Assembly: GCA_047967505.1 (NCBI GenBank)
Contig: CM106538.1
Length of the DNA stretch: 64,000 nt
DNA from: Dipteris shenzhenensis
Taxonomy: Eukaryota > Polypodiophyta > Polypodiopsida > Gleicheniales
Reading direction: 5' to 3' (one strand)
Below, one piece after another: positions 21,496 to 30,670 of this stretch; position 1 is the stretch's first letter, and each line of letters begins with the position of its first letter. The translations under genes and the position numbers were made by a program. Under the pieces are notes generated by a model. The model was not told the origin of the DNA and did no database searches. It saw nothing but the letters and a program-made list of their open reading frames with translations.

Positions 21496-21752
21496 TGACA
21501 AAATATGAAGAGGGGAGAGGAGAAGAGTAGAGATGAGGAGAGAGGGCACAGCTAGAGAGCACACCACAAATGACTAACTGTACACTAGAATTAGTTGAAA
21601 AAATAGAATATATACAAACCCTTTTAGGGTTAGGGTTAGGGGATCTAACCCTTTCCTTTATAGCACTCTATAAGGTTAGTGCTATGCACATATGATCACG
21701 TGATGGTGCTATGCACACATGATCACATGATGTTGAGCATGAACTCTCAACA
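21496..21752 (-). repeat. 5' LTR of Copia-B with promoter
   Basis: 257 bp, TG/CA ends. On the minus strand, U3 carries a perfect ATCACGTGAT palindrome (21695-21704) and a diverged second copy of the same module. Then comes a CCCTAACCCTAACCCTAA telo-box-like run and a TATATATT box (21607-21614). Transcription would start about 30 bp downstream, near 21575-21580. The order G-box, telo-box, TATA is kept in all four LTRs of this family in the window. Confidence 0.95.
21607..21614 (-). promoter_or_regulatory. TATA box of the Copia-B 5' LTR
   Basis: TATATATT on the minus strand directly after the telo-box-like run, in the only LTR that drives the full element. Confidence 0.65.
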
Positions 21753-21918
21753 CAAGAGGCATACATTGTGACCTTATGATAGATAGTACATGACCTTACA
21801 TGTGATAACTATGTAAGCATGAACTGATTGATGCCTTTAAATAAGGGATATTTGAGAGGCAAACTTTCAAATCAAGCTTTTAGATCGATGTGTAGACATG
21901 ACCTTACATATGTAAGCA

Positions 21919-22940
21919 TCAGTGTGTAGATAGATCTGCATATCGAGCACTCAAAGAGTTCCAGTAAAGTGTTCCCGCCAGCCAATTGCCCACACCTTCG
22001 AGATAGCCTTGCAGCCCAGTTTTATCCATCAGGCTTGTCTTCCTTATCTCGTTCACCAGCCTAACACACTCCTCGTCTTTGACTTTGATTAGCTCGCACA
22101 CTTCCGAAACAATCCCCGACAAGTCGACAGGACTGCATGTGGATTTGGATTTTGAATAGTCCAAATACATCACTGCAATAAGATTGAAATAATCGCCTTA
22201 AAGATACTCCTTTTTGAACGACACCAGATCGTTCACCCAGCAGAGATTGTCGGTTGTGGCGTCCTGCAGTTTGCAAATGAGTGGATTCGTGTATGTTTCT
22301 TCATCAAGCTCTACGCCCAGCGTGTACTCCATCAGTATGGAGGCCGGATACCACCCATAAGTGCATCGACGTATTTCAATGAAAGTGTTTAGATCAGGAA
22401 CAGTCTGTGTTTGTCGATAGATAACCTGGCTCCTATTCGCGTCGAGGAACGCCTTGAAGTATCGGATAAAGCGACCCTGCTGCGTCTTCGGCATCTCTTC
22501 GCAGATCTCGTTCCACCAATCAGCGGCAGTTTCGGTTATCACGCGCGCCACGTGAGAAGAGGACGAGTTACTGATGACTTTGCCTTCTAAGACACCTATA
22601 ATTGATTGCAAAATCTCATCAGCCGCAGCCGAGTTGGCTCCCATTTCCTTGGGATCGTCAAGGAAGTTATCCAACAAGAACATCCAGGCGACGTGCTTGA
22701 CTATGGGTACCATCCGTTTGCTAATACCATTGGCATAGGCCAGGCACGCAAAGAGATGAAACCTGGACTCAACAAGGAGTTTGTCGGTAAAGCCGGATTT
22801 CGCAAGGTCCTTGAAGCGGGATACGACCCAGGAATCACAAATGGATTTGAGTTGAAGACAATCGGGGTATTGTTCCAGGGAAAGGAGCATTGGGGATGGG
22901 GAATAGTTATATTTTGGACATTGGAAGGCAAGTTCTCCAT
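21919..22940 (-). pseudogene. Microbial-type terpene synthase-like (MTPSL) gene with two lesions
   Basis: A class I terpene synthase of the microbial type, about 341 residues, normal for the family. It would ionise a prenyl diphosphate and cyclise it in the cytosol. The N-terminal block has CPKYNYSP; the Asp-rich motif is DNFLDD (22654-22671), a variant of DDxxD; the NSE motif is a perfect NDLVSFKKE (22207-22233). Two residues after NSE an in-frame TAA (22198-22200) interrupts coding, and the same frame then runs on to a stop at 21919. The likely start, ATG 22938-22940 in TCCATGG context 108 bp after a TATA-like box, is one base out of frame with CPKYNYSP. The in-frame ATG at 23074-23076 lies upstream of that box and is unlikely to be used. 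No introns are needed. Confidence 0.88.
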
Positions 22941-23043
22941 GGAGAAAGATAGAATGAAGACAGACGAAGATAGGATGAAGACAGACAGATCGAAGGGGAT
23001 AGAGCGGGAGTCGGTATGCGGGTAAGTCGAGAAGAAGAAGATC

Positions 23044-23054
23044 GGTAATAAATA
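23044..23054 (-). promoter_or_regulatory. TATA-like box of the MTPSL gene
   Basis: TATTTATTACC on the minus strand, 108 bp before the likely ATG. The intervening leader has two near-identical 21-bp units containing GTCTGTCTTCATYCTATCTT. Confidence 0.5.
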
Positions 23055-23087
23055 GAGCCCGACGGAGTAAGATCAACGCACACGTTT

Positions 23088-23245
23088 ATCATCGTGTCCT
23101 ATATTTCAGACCTGAGACATCATCGTGTCCTATATTTCAGACCCGAGACAGGTCCTATCCCATCAACGCCGTATCGGCTTTGTGTCACGTGATGGGATAG
23201 GACCTGAGACAGGTCCTATCCCATCAACGCCGTATTGGGTCGGCG
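23088..23245. repeat. Direct and inverted repeats upstream of the MTPSL gene
   Basis: CATCGTGTCCTATATTTCAG occurs twice (near 23089 and 23120). GGTCCTATCCCATCA at 23151-23165 is repeated at 23212-23226 and present inverted at 23190-23204, a perfect 15-bp inverted repeat with a 24-bp loop. The loop edge and the inverted arm form CACGTGATGG, a G-box. It lies 100-180 bp upstream of the TATA-like box. Confidence 0.75.
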
Positions 23246-23450
23246 AAAAAGCTGAGCGTAGGAAGTGCAAAAGATTATAGACGATTGGGAATTGATCCAA
23301 CAACATTTATACGCTCTAACTACCACACCATAATTAACATCGTATTTATAATCACATGTTATTATAAGCATCTTTTCCGGGGCCCCCCCACATCCGGTAC
23401 GGACAAAGCGGAAACCCCTAAATCTATCATAAAGCCACGCTTCCTACTTA

Positions 23451-23854
23451 GGGGCTTAGCACATGGGAAGAAATAGGATGGGAATGGGAAAAGGTGGTCC
23501 CAAATGGTCCCATGCATATTTCTATCCTATTACCATCCCACCATGTGCTAACAAAAAAAGAACTAGGGATGGGTTTAGGAGGAAGAGGACACATGGCATC
23601 ATTTCATGTGTTTAAGAGGTGGGGCCCCACCTTGTGGGGACAAGGACACATGTCATCCTTCCATGTTTTTGAATCCCTAAAAAAGGGGAACCTATTTTGG
23701 CTGCCAGGGTCTAGAGGCCATGGTCCAGGATGGGAGAAAAGTGGCTACTCCCATTCTAAATCCATCCTAGACCACTTGGTGTAGGATGGGAGTAATGATG
23801 ACAAAAATATTCCCATCCTAAACCCATGCTAGCCCCATCCATGTGCTAAGGCCC
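23451..23854. mobile_element. Harbinger/Tourist-type MITE
   Basis: 404 bp flanked by TTA on both sides (23448-23450 and 23855-23857). The terminal inverted repeat GGGGCTTAGCACATGG matches the other end at 15 of 16 positions. The interior is non-coding and rich in GGATGGGA/TCCCATCC words in both orientations, so it could fold extensively. TTA target duplication with GGG-starting ends is the pattern of PIF/Harbinger non-autonomous elements. It would have moved with a transposase made elsewhere. Confidence 0.8.
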
Positions 23855-23857
23855 TTA

Positions 23858-24530
23858 GGTGATGGGTATACATAAAGTTGGAGGAAGACAATATCTCCTA
23901 TTCATGCCTACGATCATCTTAAAGTTCTATTCATTTAGTCGGCACCCACCTAATTATTTTGACCTATTAAAGGATTTTAGGGTGCACTATGACTCGTGAA
24001 GTAATTGTAAGTTGTCTTCCTTTTAGAAGAATTACAATCATGCTTATGAACTCTTTGAGTTTAGTGGGACACCTTAATCTTATGTACAATGAAGCCTACA
24101 TTGAACGAAACTTGTATATTAATCAAGCCTTAAATGCAAGCTTTAAAATAGTGAGAACATACCATCAAAGGAATTATAGGTCCCTCAAAGATAAAAACCT
24201 ATAAAAAATTGTTCATTGGAGGAAAACTAAATAGTTTCTAAAACATGAATCAATGAGGCATATTGTGTCTTTGTTTTAAAAGAATTACAATCATGTCGGT
24301 AACCCTTTAATTTTAATAAGAGACCATGACCTTATCTGTGTTATAAAAAAGTCAAATTATAAAATAGTGTGAAAATTAGGCCGTTAAAGGAATAGGTCCC
24401 TTGGACCACCATCTTATAAAATAGTGTGAAAATTAGGCGGTCAAAGGAAGGTCCCTATATAAGATCACCATCTTATATATGTGTCAAAAAATTTAAAGCC
24501 ACATTATAGAATTAGGCTGTCAAAGGAATA
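23858..24530. other. No gene seen; AT-rich intergenic sequence
   Basis: Loose repeats of TATAAAATAGTGTGAAAATTAGG (about 24355-24440) and of AAAGGAATAGGTCCCTT words. No open frame with recognisable features. Confidence 0.6.
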
Positions 24531-24818
24531 GGCTCCTTAGAGATAAAATACAATATAAAATTTGATTGATTAGATGAGATGTTGAATGTTGTCCTATGAG
24601 TAGTTTGAAAAAATGAAAAAGCACTAGGCTCCTTAGAGATAAAATACAATATAAAATTTGATTGATTAGATGAGATGTTGAATGTTGTCCTATGAGTAGT
24701 TTTAAAAAATGAAAAAGCACTAGGCTCCTTAGAGATAAAATACAATATAAAATTTGATTGATTAGATGAGATGTTGAATGTTGTCCTATGAGTAGTTTTA
24801 AAAAATGAAAAAGCACTG
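24531..24818. repeat. Three tandem copies of a 96-bp unit
   Basis: Units start at 24531, 24627 and 24723 with GGCTCCTTAGAGATAAAATA. They differ at about one position by eye (TTTGAAAA versus TTTTAAAA). Because 96 is divisible by three, long open frames run through on the minus strand. These have no protein features and are treated as a side effect. Confidence 0.92.
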
Positions 24819-25082
24819 CATATTGTGTCTTCTTCTTTGAAACATTTAAATTATGTTGCAAAGGTCCCTTATGGACTCCTTACAGATCAATAGATCCCTC
24901 AGAGCCCGGGGAGTCCACTAGGGTTTATCGTATGGTACCATGTGAGTGTAAGGGAGGGGGGTTATATAAGGGAAGGAAGATACATTTTATAAGGTAAGGT
25001 CCCGTAAATAGGGGGTAGATAAGAGGAACACACTATTCAAAATTTTCCTTTATCAAGATCTTAGAAAGAGAAGAGCTTTTTT

Positions 25083-26391
25083 TCAACTAAATGGAGCAGA
25101 ATTCAGCCTTTCTGATTCTAGAATGTACTTCGAGTCATCGTTAAATATGCATATATGACAAATGACCCCGTTGAAACTTTTCCATCCACTCAATTTGTGG
25201 CAAGTTTCCATTTTTCCCTCATCAAGGGCGATCCTGCAAGCTTCACAAAAGTGTTGCCCATCAATGGGCTCAACCTGCATCTTTCCAAGAATCTATTCTT
25301 TGCCACATGTATCTCTTCTTGATGTCAGTCCCATATCGGCTTTGGTACAAAGCCTCTCCATGAACAAAGTCACTCCTTCTAAAGTTCTCAAAAGCATCAA
25401 GAAAGTCCACGCGCTTTTGAAATGTGACATCAGGCAATGTAGGATCATCTTCTTGAAGTCTCTTAAATGCCATAGGACGAAGAGTGATAGTAGTGGCAAT
25501 TGGAGTTATTGTTTTCCTCGTATTTTCATACAATTTGCGTGCAAATGTCTCATCTAGCTTTCTTTGATTTGTGAACAACGAAGCTCGATCAATAAGCATT
25601 GTGGCCATGCTGAATTGTGAAAATCCCCAAATGTACCCCTCATCCTCTGGAGGATGTAAGTCTGCCATACTTATAGAAAAGTCTTCGAGACTTGTATCTT
25701 CTTCTTGCGGATTCTCCTGTTCATTGCTATCCAATTTTTCGCCTGGTTTTAAATAACCTGCACTTGAACGATCTACATGTGGAGCAGGAGTTATTCTTGC
25801 TCTCTTTCTAGGAATAGCTATAGAACTTGAATCTGCTCCATGATCACTCCTTCTTGTTCCTGTAGTTGCAGCAGTCGATGGTGTAGGTACAGTTGGAGAT
25901 ATTGTAGCTACTGCCATAGATATTGTAGTTACTCTTGTCGGAGTTACCATAGTTATCGCCACAGATATTGGTGGTACAACTTGAGGGTTACATGTTATAG
26001 ATGGCGTACTTACTGCTGCACTTACTACTGCTGAAGGTACAACACCACCACTTGGAAATGCATCCCACATTTTCTTCAATGCTTCTAAGGCACTAAGCAA
26101 TTCTTGAGATCCCTCAATTGAATCTGGTAAGGGCTTCAAGAAGTGCTTGTGCGTAACTCGTAACTTGTAAACCACCTCGTCATTCTTTCCTTTGCACACA
26201 ACTTCTATCAAATTGTTTTCTGTAATGTTGATGTTTGAGACCATGCCACCATTTCTTACTACCTCTGGAGAATATTTCAGGCTTGACACATTCTCTTTAA
26301 TCACCAAAAAATACTTTGATTTGTGCTCCATAAAATACCAAGCATGTTTAAGGTATTTGAAAGACACCTTGGAACCAAAACTGGAAGCCAT
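25083..26391 (-). CDS. Unrecognised protein gene with a Cys-rich C-terminus in a shifted frame
   Basis: The first frame runs from 26391 (MASSFGSK, just after an acceptor-like TTTTTCAG) to TGA at 25270: about 373 residues. It has a compact N-terminal region (1-100), then a long Ser/Thr/Pro/Val-rich linker, a basic PRKRAR patch that could be a nuclear signal, an acidic stretch, and a helical, basic C-terminal region. A second frame (25280-25083) overlaps by 11 bases. It continues with a C-X2-C, later Cys and C-X2-C pattern that could bind zinc. One extra or missing base would join them, or a small intron or frameshifting. No family recognised. It is one of the longest open frames here not assignable to a known transposon class. 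Confidence 0.55.
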
Positions 26392-26439
26392 AGTTTTCTG
26401 AAAAACAATCAAAAATAAAAAATGAGAATTACAATGATT

Positions 26440-26765
26440 TTCAAACTCAAAATATTAAATAAATTTCTAATTAAATATTATTTTAAGTTTTATTTATTTT
26501 TAATTTTTAAAATAAATAAAATAAATTTATTTTTTTCATCTTTTTTTTAATTATTTTATTTTAATTTATTTTAATTAATTTATTTATTTTTATATCTAAA
26601 ATTTAATTTAATTTTTTAAAAAAAATTTAAGTTTTATTTATTTTAACTTTTTTTATTTTTTAAAAATAAATTAAGTTAATTAATTTTTTTCGTCCTTTTT
26701 TTCTTTCTTTAAATTAAATTAAATTAATTTTTTTGTCTTTAAAAATAAAATAAAAATTTAAAGCC
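26440..26765. other. Extremely AT-rich tract
   Basis: Composed almost wholly of TTTATTTT/AAATAAAA words upstream of the gene ending at 25083. It switches within about 30 bp to the opposite extreme, the C/G-rich tract starting near 26790. Confidence 0.8.
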
Positions 26766-26796
26766 CTTTGGGAGCTTAGGGCAGGGGAGGGATTAA

Positions 26797-28345
26797 CCCC
26801 AACCTGTTGCGTGCGCAATAGGTTGGGGGTTCACCCCCTCTCCTCTCGCCTCCCCCATCCCGCCTCTTCCTTCCTCTTTCTTTGCCTCCTCCTCCCGTCT
26901 GCCTCTTCCTTCCTCTTTCTTTGCCTCCTCCTCCCGTTTGCGCCCTCTCGTCGACCCCCTCCCCTCCCTCCTGCCTCCCCCTCCCGTTTGCGCCCTCCCT
27001 GCCCTCTCACCTCCTTGCCTGCCTCCTCTCCCTCCTCCCTCCCGCCTCCCTGCCTACCTTCTCTCCTCCTCCCTCTCGCCTCCCCGCCTGCCTCCTCCCT
27101 CCCGACTGCCCTCTCCTCTCCCTCCTCCCTCCCCTCGCGTCCTCCTCACCACTCCCCGCCTTAAAAAAGAGGGAGAAGAGGGGGGAAAGCAGGAGGAGAG
27201 GGGAAGGGAGCGGAGGGAGGAAGGGAGGGGGCCGACGGGAGGGGAGGCGAGGAAGGGGGAGGGGGGATGGGAGGGCGGGAGGAGAGGAGGGGGGGGGTTA
27301 ACAGCCGGGGAAGGGAGAGGGGAGGCGGGGAAGGGAGGGCAGAAGGAGAGGAGGGAGGGGGGGTTTACCCCCACCTGTTACGTTCACAACAAGTGGGGTG
27401 GGGGGTATTATTACCCCCACCCCACCTGTTGCGTGCGCAACAGGGGGGTTTAACCCTCCCCCTCCCTCCTCTTGTCTTGCCGCCCTCTCGCCTCCCCTCC
27501 CCCTTCCCCGCCTCGCCCCCCCACCCCACCTGTTGCGCGTGCAACAGGTGGGGTGGGGGGGGTATTATTGGGGGGGGGGTTAACCCCCCCTCCCTCCTCT
27601 CCCCATGCCCTCCCGCCTCCCCTCCCCCTTCCTCGCGCCTCCCCTCCCCTCCCCCTTCCCCACCTCCCCCTCGCATCGGCCCCCTCCCCTCCCTCCTGCC
27701 TGCGACGGGGAGGGGAGGTGGAGGGGGAGGCGGGGAAGGGAGGGGCCAGCGGGGAGGGGGAGGGGGAGGGGAAGGGAGGGACGGCGGGGAAGGGAAGGGA
27801 GGGATGGTGGGGAGGGGAGGGGCCAGTGGGGAGGGACGATAGGGAAGGGAAGGGAGGGACAGTGGGGAGGGAGGGGCAGGCAGGGAGGGGGCTCGGAGGG
27901 GGAGGGAGAGGAGGGGGAGGGAGAGGGAGGGGCCGGCGGGGAGGGGAACGGGGAGGGAGAGGAGGGAAAGGGAGGGGCCGGCGGGGAGGGGGAGAGGGAG
28001 GCGGGGAAGGGGAAGGGGAGGGGAAGGGAGAGCAGGGAGGAGAGGGGAAGGGGAAGGGGGAGGAGAGGGGAAGGGAGGGGGAGGGGAGGAGAGGAATTAG
28101 GAGGAGGGAGGGGAGAAGCGGGAGGAGAGGGGAAGGGAGGGGGAGAGAGGAAACGGGAGAAGAAGGGGAAGGAGAGGGGAAGGGAGGGGGAGGGGAGGGC
28201 AAGGAACGGGAGGGAGGAGAGGGGAAGGGAGAGGAGAGAGGAAGCGGGAGGAGAGGGGATGGTAAGCAGGAGGGGAGGGACGAGAGGGAGGGAGGGAGTA
28301 CCTGGGTGGAGAGGTGGTGGAGCTCTAGGAAAATTGTGAGAGAGA
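26797..28345. repeat. Polypyrimidine then polypurine tract with palindromic modules
   Basis: From 26830 to 27160 the plus strand is almost only C and T; from 27165 to 27365 almost only G and A; 27440-27700 mostly C/T; 27700-28345 almost only G/A (GGGGAGGGG and GGGAAGGGG words). Long open frames in several phases here follow from the lack of T and A and are not genes. Such mirror-like purine/pyrimidine sequence can form triplex (H-DNA) and G-quadruplexes in vitro (established). Inside lie palindromic modules centred on CTGTTGCGTGCGCAACAG at about 26797-26829, 27367-27405, 27413-27450 and 27516-27561. Confidence 0.85.
27516..27561. repeat. Perfect 21-bp inverted repeat with 4-base loop
   Basis: The left arm (27516-27536) is seven C, then ACCCCACCTGTTGC. 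The right arm (27541-27561) is its exact complement, with loop GCGT. It is the best preserved of four related modules in the tract. Confidence 0.88.
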
Positions 28346-28765
28346 ATGAGGAGAAGTAGAGTTTTATAGGAAATGGGTAGCTTTTAGGTCAAGTCAGCTT
28401 TTTTTAGTTTTTAAGGTTTTTTTAGTTCTTTTAGGTTCACTATAAGTAGAACATTCTTCATTCTCTCTTTCATTCAAAGATCATTCTTTTACACTCCACG
28501 CTTCTCTCCTCTCATCAACCTGTTGCAAGATTCTCAAAAATTTTCAAAATGTTGCAAGAGGTGAGTTCATTTCTAACCTATTGCATATGCAAGAACTTCT
28601 AAGAATCAAGTTTTTGTAAATTTGAATTTTTTTTCAAATCCGATTCTTATCTCAAAAACTTGTGTGTACGTAAATTTTCCTCTTTCCCTCAAACTCTCAC
28701 AACTTATTTTCAGAAATTTCTCTCCTAGCCTATTGGGCACGCAACAATTTTTTTTTTTTTTTAAT

Positions 28766-29130
28766 CTATTACAAATTTCTCTCTCAACCTCAAAACCACT
28801 CAAACCTCCCTACCTATTGCAGACACAACAACTTCAAAACAAAATTTAATCATAAATCTCTCCAAAAAACTCCTCAAAAAAGAAAACAATCTATTACAAA
28901 TTTCTCTCTCAACCTCAAAATCAGTCAAACCTCCCTACCTATTGCGTACACAACAACTTCAAAACAAAATCTAATCATAAATCTCTCCAAAAAACTCTTC
29001 TCACGACACTTTATTACAAATTTCTCTCTCAACCTCAAAACCACTCAAACCTCCCTACCTATTGCGTATGCAATAACTTCAAAACAAAATTTAATCATAA
29101 ATCTTTCCAAAAAACTCTTCTCACGACACT
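28766..29130. repeat. Three tandem units of 120-125 bp
   Basis: Units start at 28766, 28891 and 29011 with YTATTACAAATTTCTCTCTC. Each includes CCTACCTATTGC followed by a variable core (AGACACAAC, GTACACAAC, GTATGCAAT), recalling the CTGTTGCGTGCGCAAC modules at 26.8-27.6 kb. Isolated related words occur at about 28580 and 28727. No coding potential recognised. Confidence 0.88.
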
Positions 29131-29893
29131 TTATTAATATAAGAAATCCATTTATAGTATTTTTACTCCAAGTACTTCATTTCATTTGCTTTATTCATAT
29201 CTAATACTAGATCGTAGATTCTAAACTTTTTCAAGTTCACTCCTTGGACGCACGCCACACGAGGAGCGTGGATATTTATGTCACTTCTTGATGAGTTCAA
29301 GGATTTGGTGCTTGGTCCTCCACTCATTATGGCTACCAATTGGCGAGATCTCTTTCTTGATCTTCATGTCAATCTTCAAAAATTGATTGTACAATGCATG
29401 GTTTAAGGAGACGACAGGTGGGGTGATACACCATGGATGATTCAAGGTGAAGAACTAGTGATACACTAGCAGTACTTTGATTTCAATTCTACTCATTGTG
29501 TGGTGATCGAGCCACTTGCAGCATCGGAGGTAATTAAAAGGGTGACATTCTTGGAAGGGTGGGATGCTCCCCAAGCTTGGAGGGAGATTTGGCACATCTG
29601 CTTATTAATTCCTGTGGATAAGCTTGTCTTGAATTATTTCTTCTCGATCTCACTACAAAGGTTTCTAGGGCTCGGCTATGGTAATGTTTCGACCAAGGAA
29701 TCCCTTTGTACCTAATCAACCTTTTGTGCCTCATTTTGAGCTTCAAGTTGTAATTCTTTTTGGTCTAAAGATAAACTACCAACAAAGGATTTCAAGTTTA
29801 TTTGGTACTGAACGTCTTGCTCAAGTATTGAATTCTCCCCACCCTCTCCTTCTACCTAACTTGGACTACCGAGAAACTTGGGATGTCCGGATT
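29131..29893. other. No gene identified
   Basis: Short open frames on both strands (such as 29500-29715) without recognisable motifs. The segment may be remnant retroelement sequence next to the gypsy relic at 29894, but this could not be shown. Confidence 0.45.
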
Positions 29894-30670
29894 TTAGTCT
29901 TGGTGTGATGACATCTTGGCTCCTCCAATTTGACGACGCTGATAATGCTTCAATACCTTAGGTACTTCGTTTTCATCACTGGCCCATCGTGGTACCCCAT
30001 CCCGGCCTTGACGGTATAGCACCCCATCAAAGAGAGTGTAGCACCTACTATCTCTACGGATTTCCTTTCTCTCATAGCTAGTACTTTCTAGAGGAAAGGA
30101 GAAAGCGATCAGAAACCTATAGATACCACCACACCATGGATCCCCAACTTCTATGGCCACTACGAGGGTTACATCGAGGCACTCCTCTAAATCAATCAAA
30201 GCATTCTTCAAGTTGGAACAACCCCCTTTTACAATTTTGAAAGAAAAATCATATTCTTGTAACACTGCCAACCATTTGGCCAATCGGCCCATGGGATTTG
30301 GTGATTGAAGGACCTGCTTTGTAAGACCATTGCTATAGATTATAATGAAGGACTTTCCAGCAACATAATGCTTAAATTTCTCAATGCAGAACACCAAAGA
30401 CAAAGCATGCTTGTCAGCCTCAAAGCAATGTAGTTCAGTTTCGAGCAATTGTCAAGAAGCAAATCGAACGAGATACATGAACCGATCCTCCCCTTGATGG
30501 AGAAGAATACTCACCAGAGTGTGCTCACCAAACCCAAGATTGATATAGAAAGTCTTTGACCAATCAAGATTGTGTAGAATGGGTTCTGATGCTTTTTTGA
30601 ACGTGCCCTTCCGATTCTTTGTTTTAGTTTTAATTCGTTTGCCTCCCAAGGAGTCCTCCTCTAATTTCAT
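29894..30670 (-). pseudogene. Ty3/gypsy RT-RNase H relic
   Basis: The upstream piece (30670-30452) contains a basic lead-in and LDWSKTFYINLGFGEHTLVSILLHQ, resembling the RT to RNase H junction. The second piece (30448-29894) has ALSLVFCIEKFKHYVAG, then a block ending GRLAKWLAVLQEYDFSFK. That is the characteristic gypsy RNase H and tether region. It continues into a spacer with LFDGVLYRQGRDG, as seen before integrase. The two frames are separated by a stop or frameshift. No LTRs were found beside it. Confidence 0.75.

Larger units (their letters stand above)
14395..21752 (-). mobile_element. Copia-B: complete Ty1/copia retrotransposon, young insertion
   Basis: 7,358 bp on the minus strand. 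Two 257-bp LTRs (14395-14651 and 21496-21752) appear identical on reading. They are flanked by the direct repeat CAAGA at 14390-14394 and 21753-21757. Inside are a primer-binding site (21484-21495), a 2.5-kb leader, one long gag-pol frame (18985-15311), a separate RNase H frame (15234-14740) and a polypurine tract next to the 3' LTR. The domain order gag-protease-integrase-RT-RNase H is diagnostic of copia. LTR identity means recent insertion. The coding region nevertheless carries a changed protease centre, a nonsense codon and an 11-bp deletion, so it probably relied on proteins from relatives. Confidence 0.97.

Noticed and set aside
22174-22200. A short intron between the two MTPSL coding parts
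   Set aside because: The frame is the same on both sides with only one TAA codon, and the residues around it fit the family. No GT-AG pair removes the TAA while keeping the frame.
24531-24818. CRISPR-like array
   Set aside because: Adjacent 96-bp units without spacers in a plant nuclear context; simple tandem repeat.
24512-24861. Repetitive open frames of 77-113 codons
   Set aside because: They exist only because the 96-bp tandem unit is divisible by three. No protein-like composition or motif.
26811-28359. Several overlapping long open frames (up to 295 codons) in the C/G-rich tract
   Set aside because: The DNA lacks stop codons because it is nearly free of T or A on each strand. The predicted peptides are Pro/Ser or Gly/Glu/Arg homopolymer-like in every phase.
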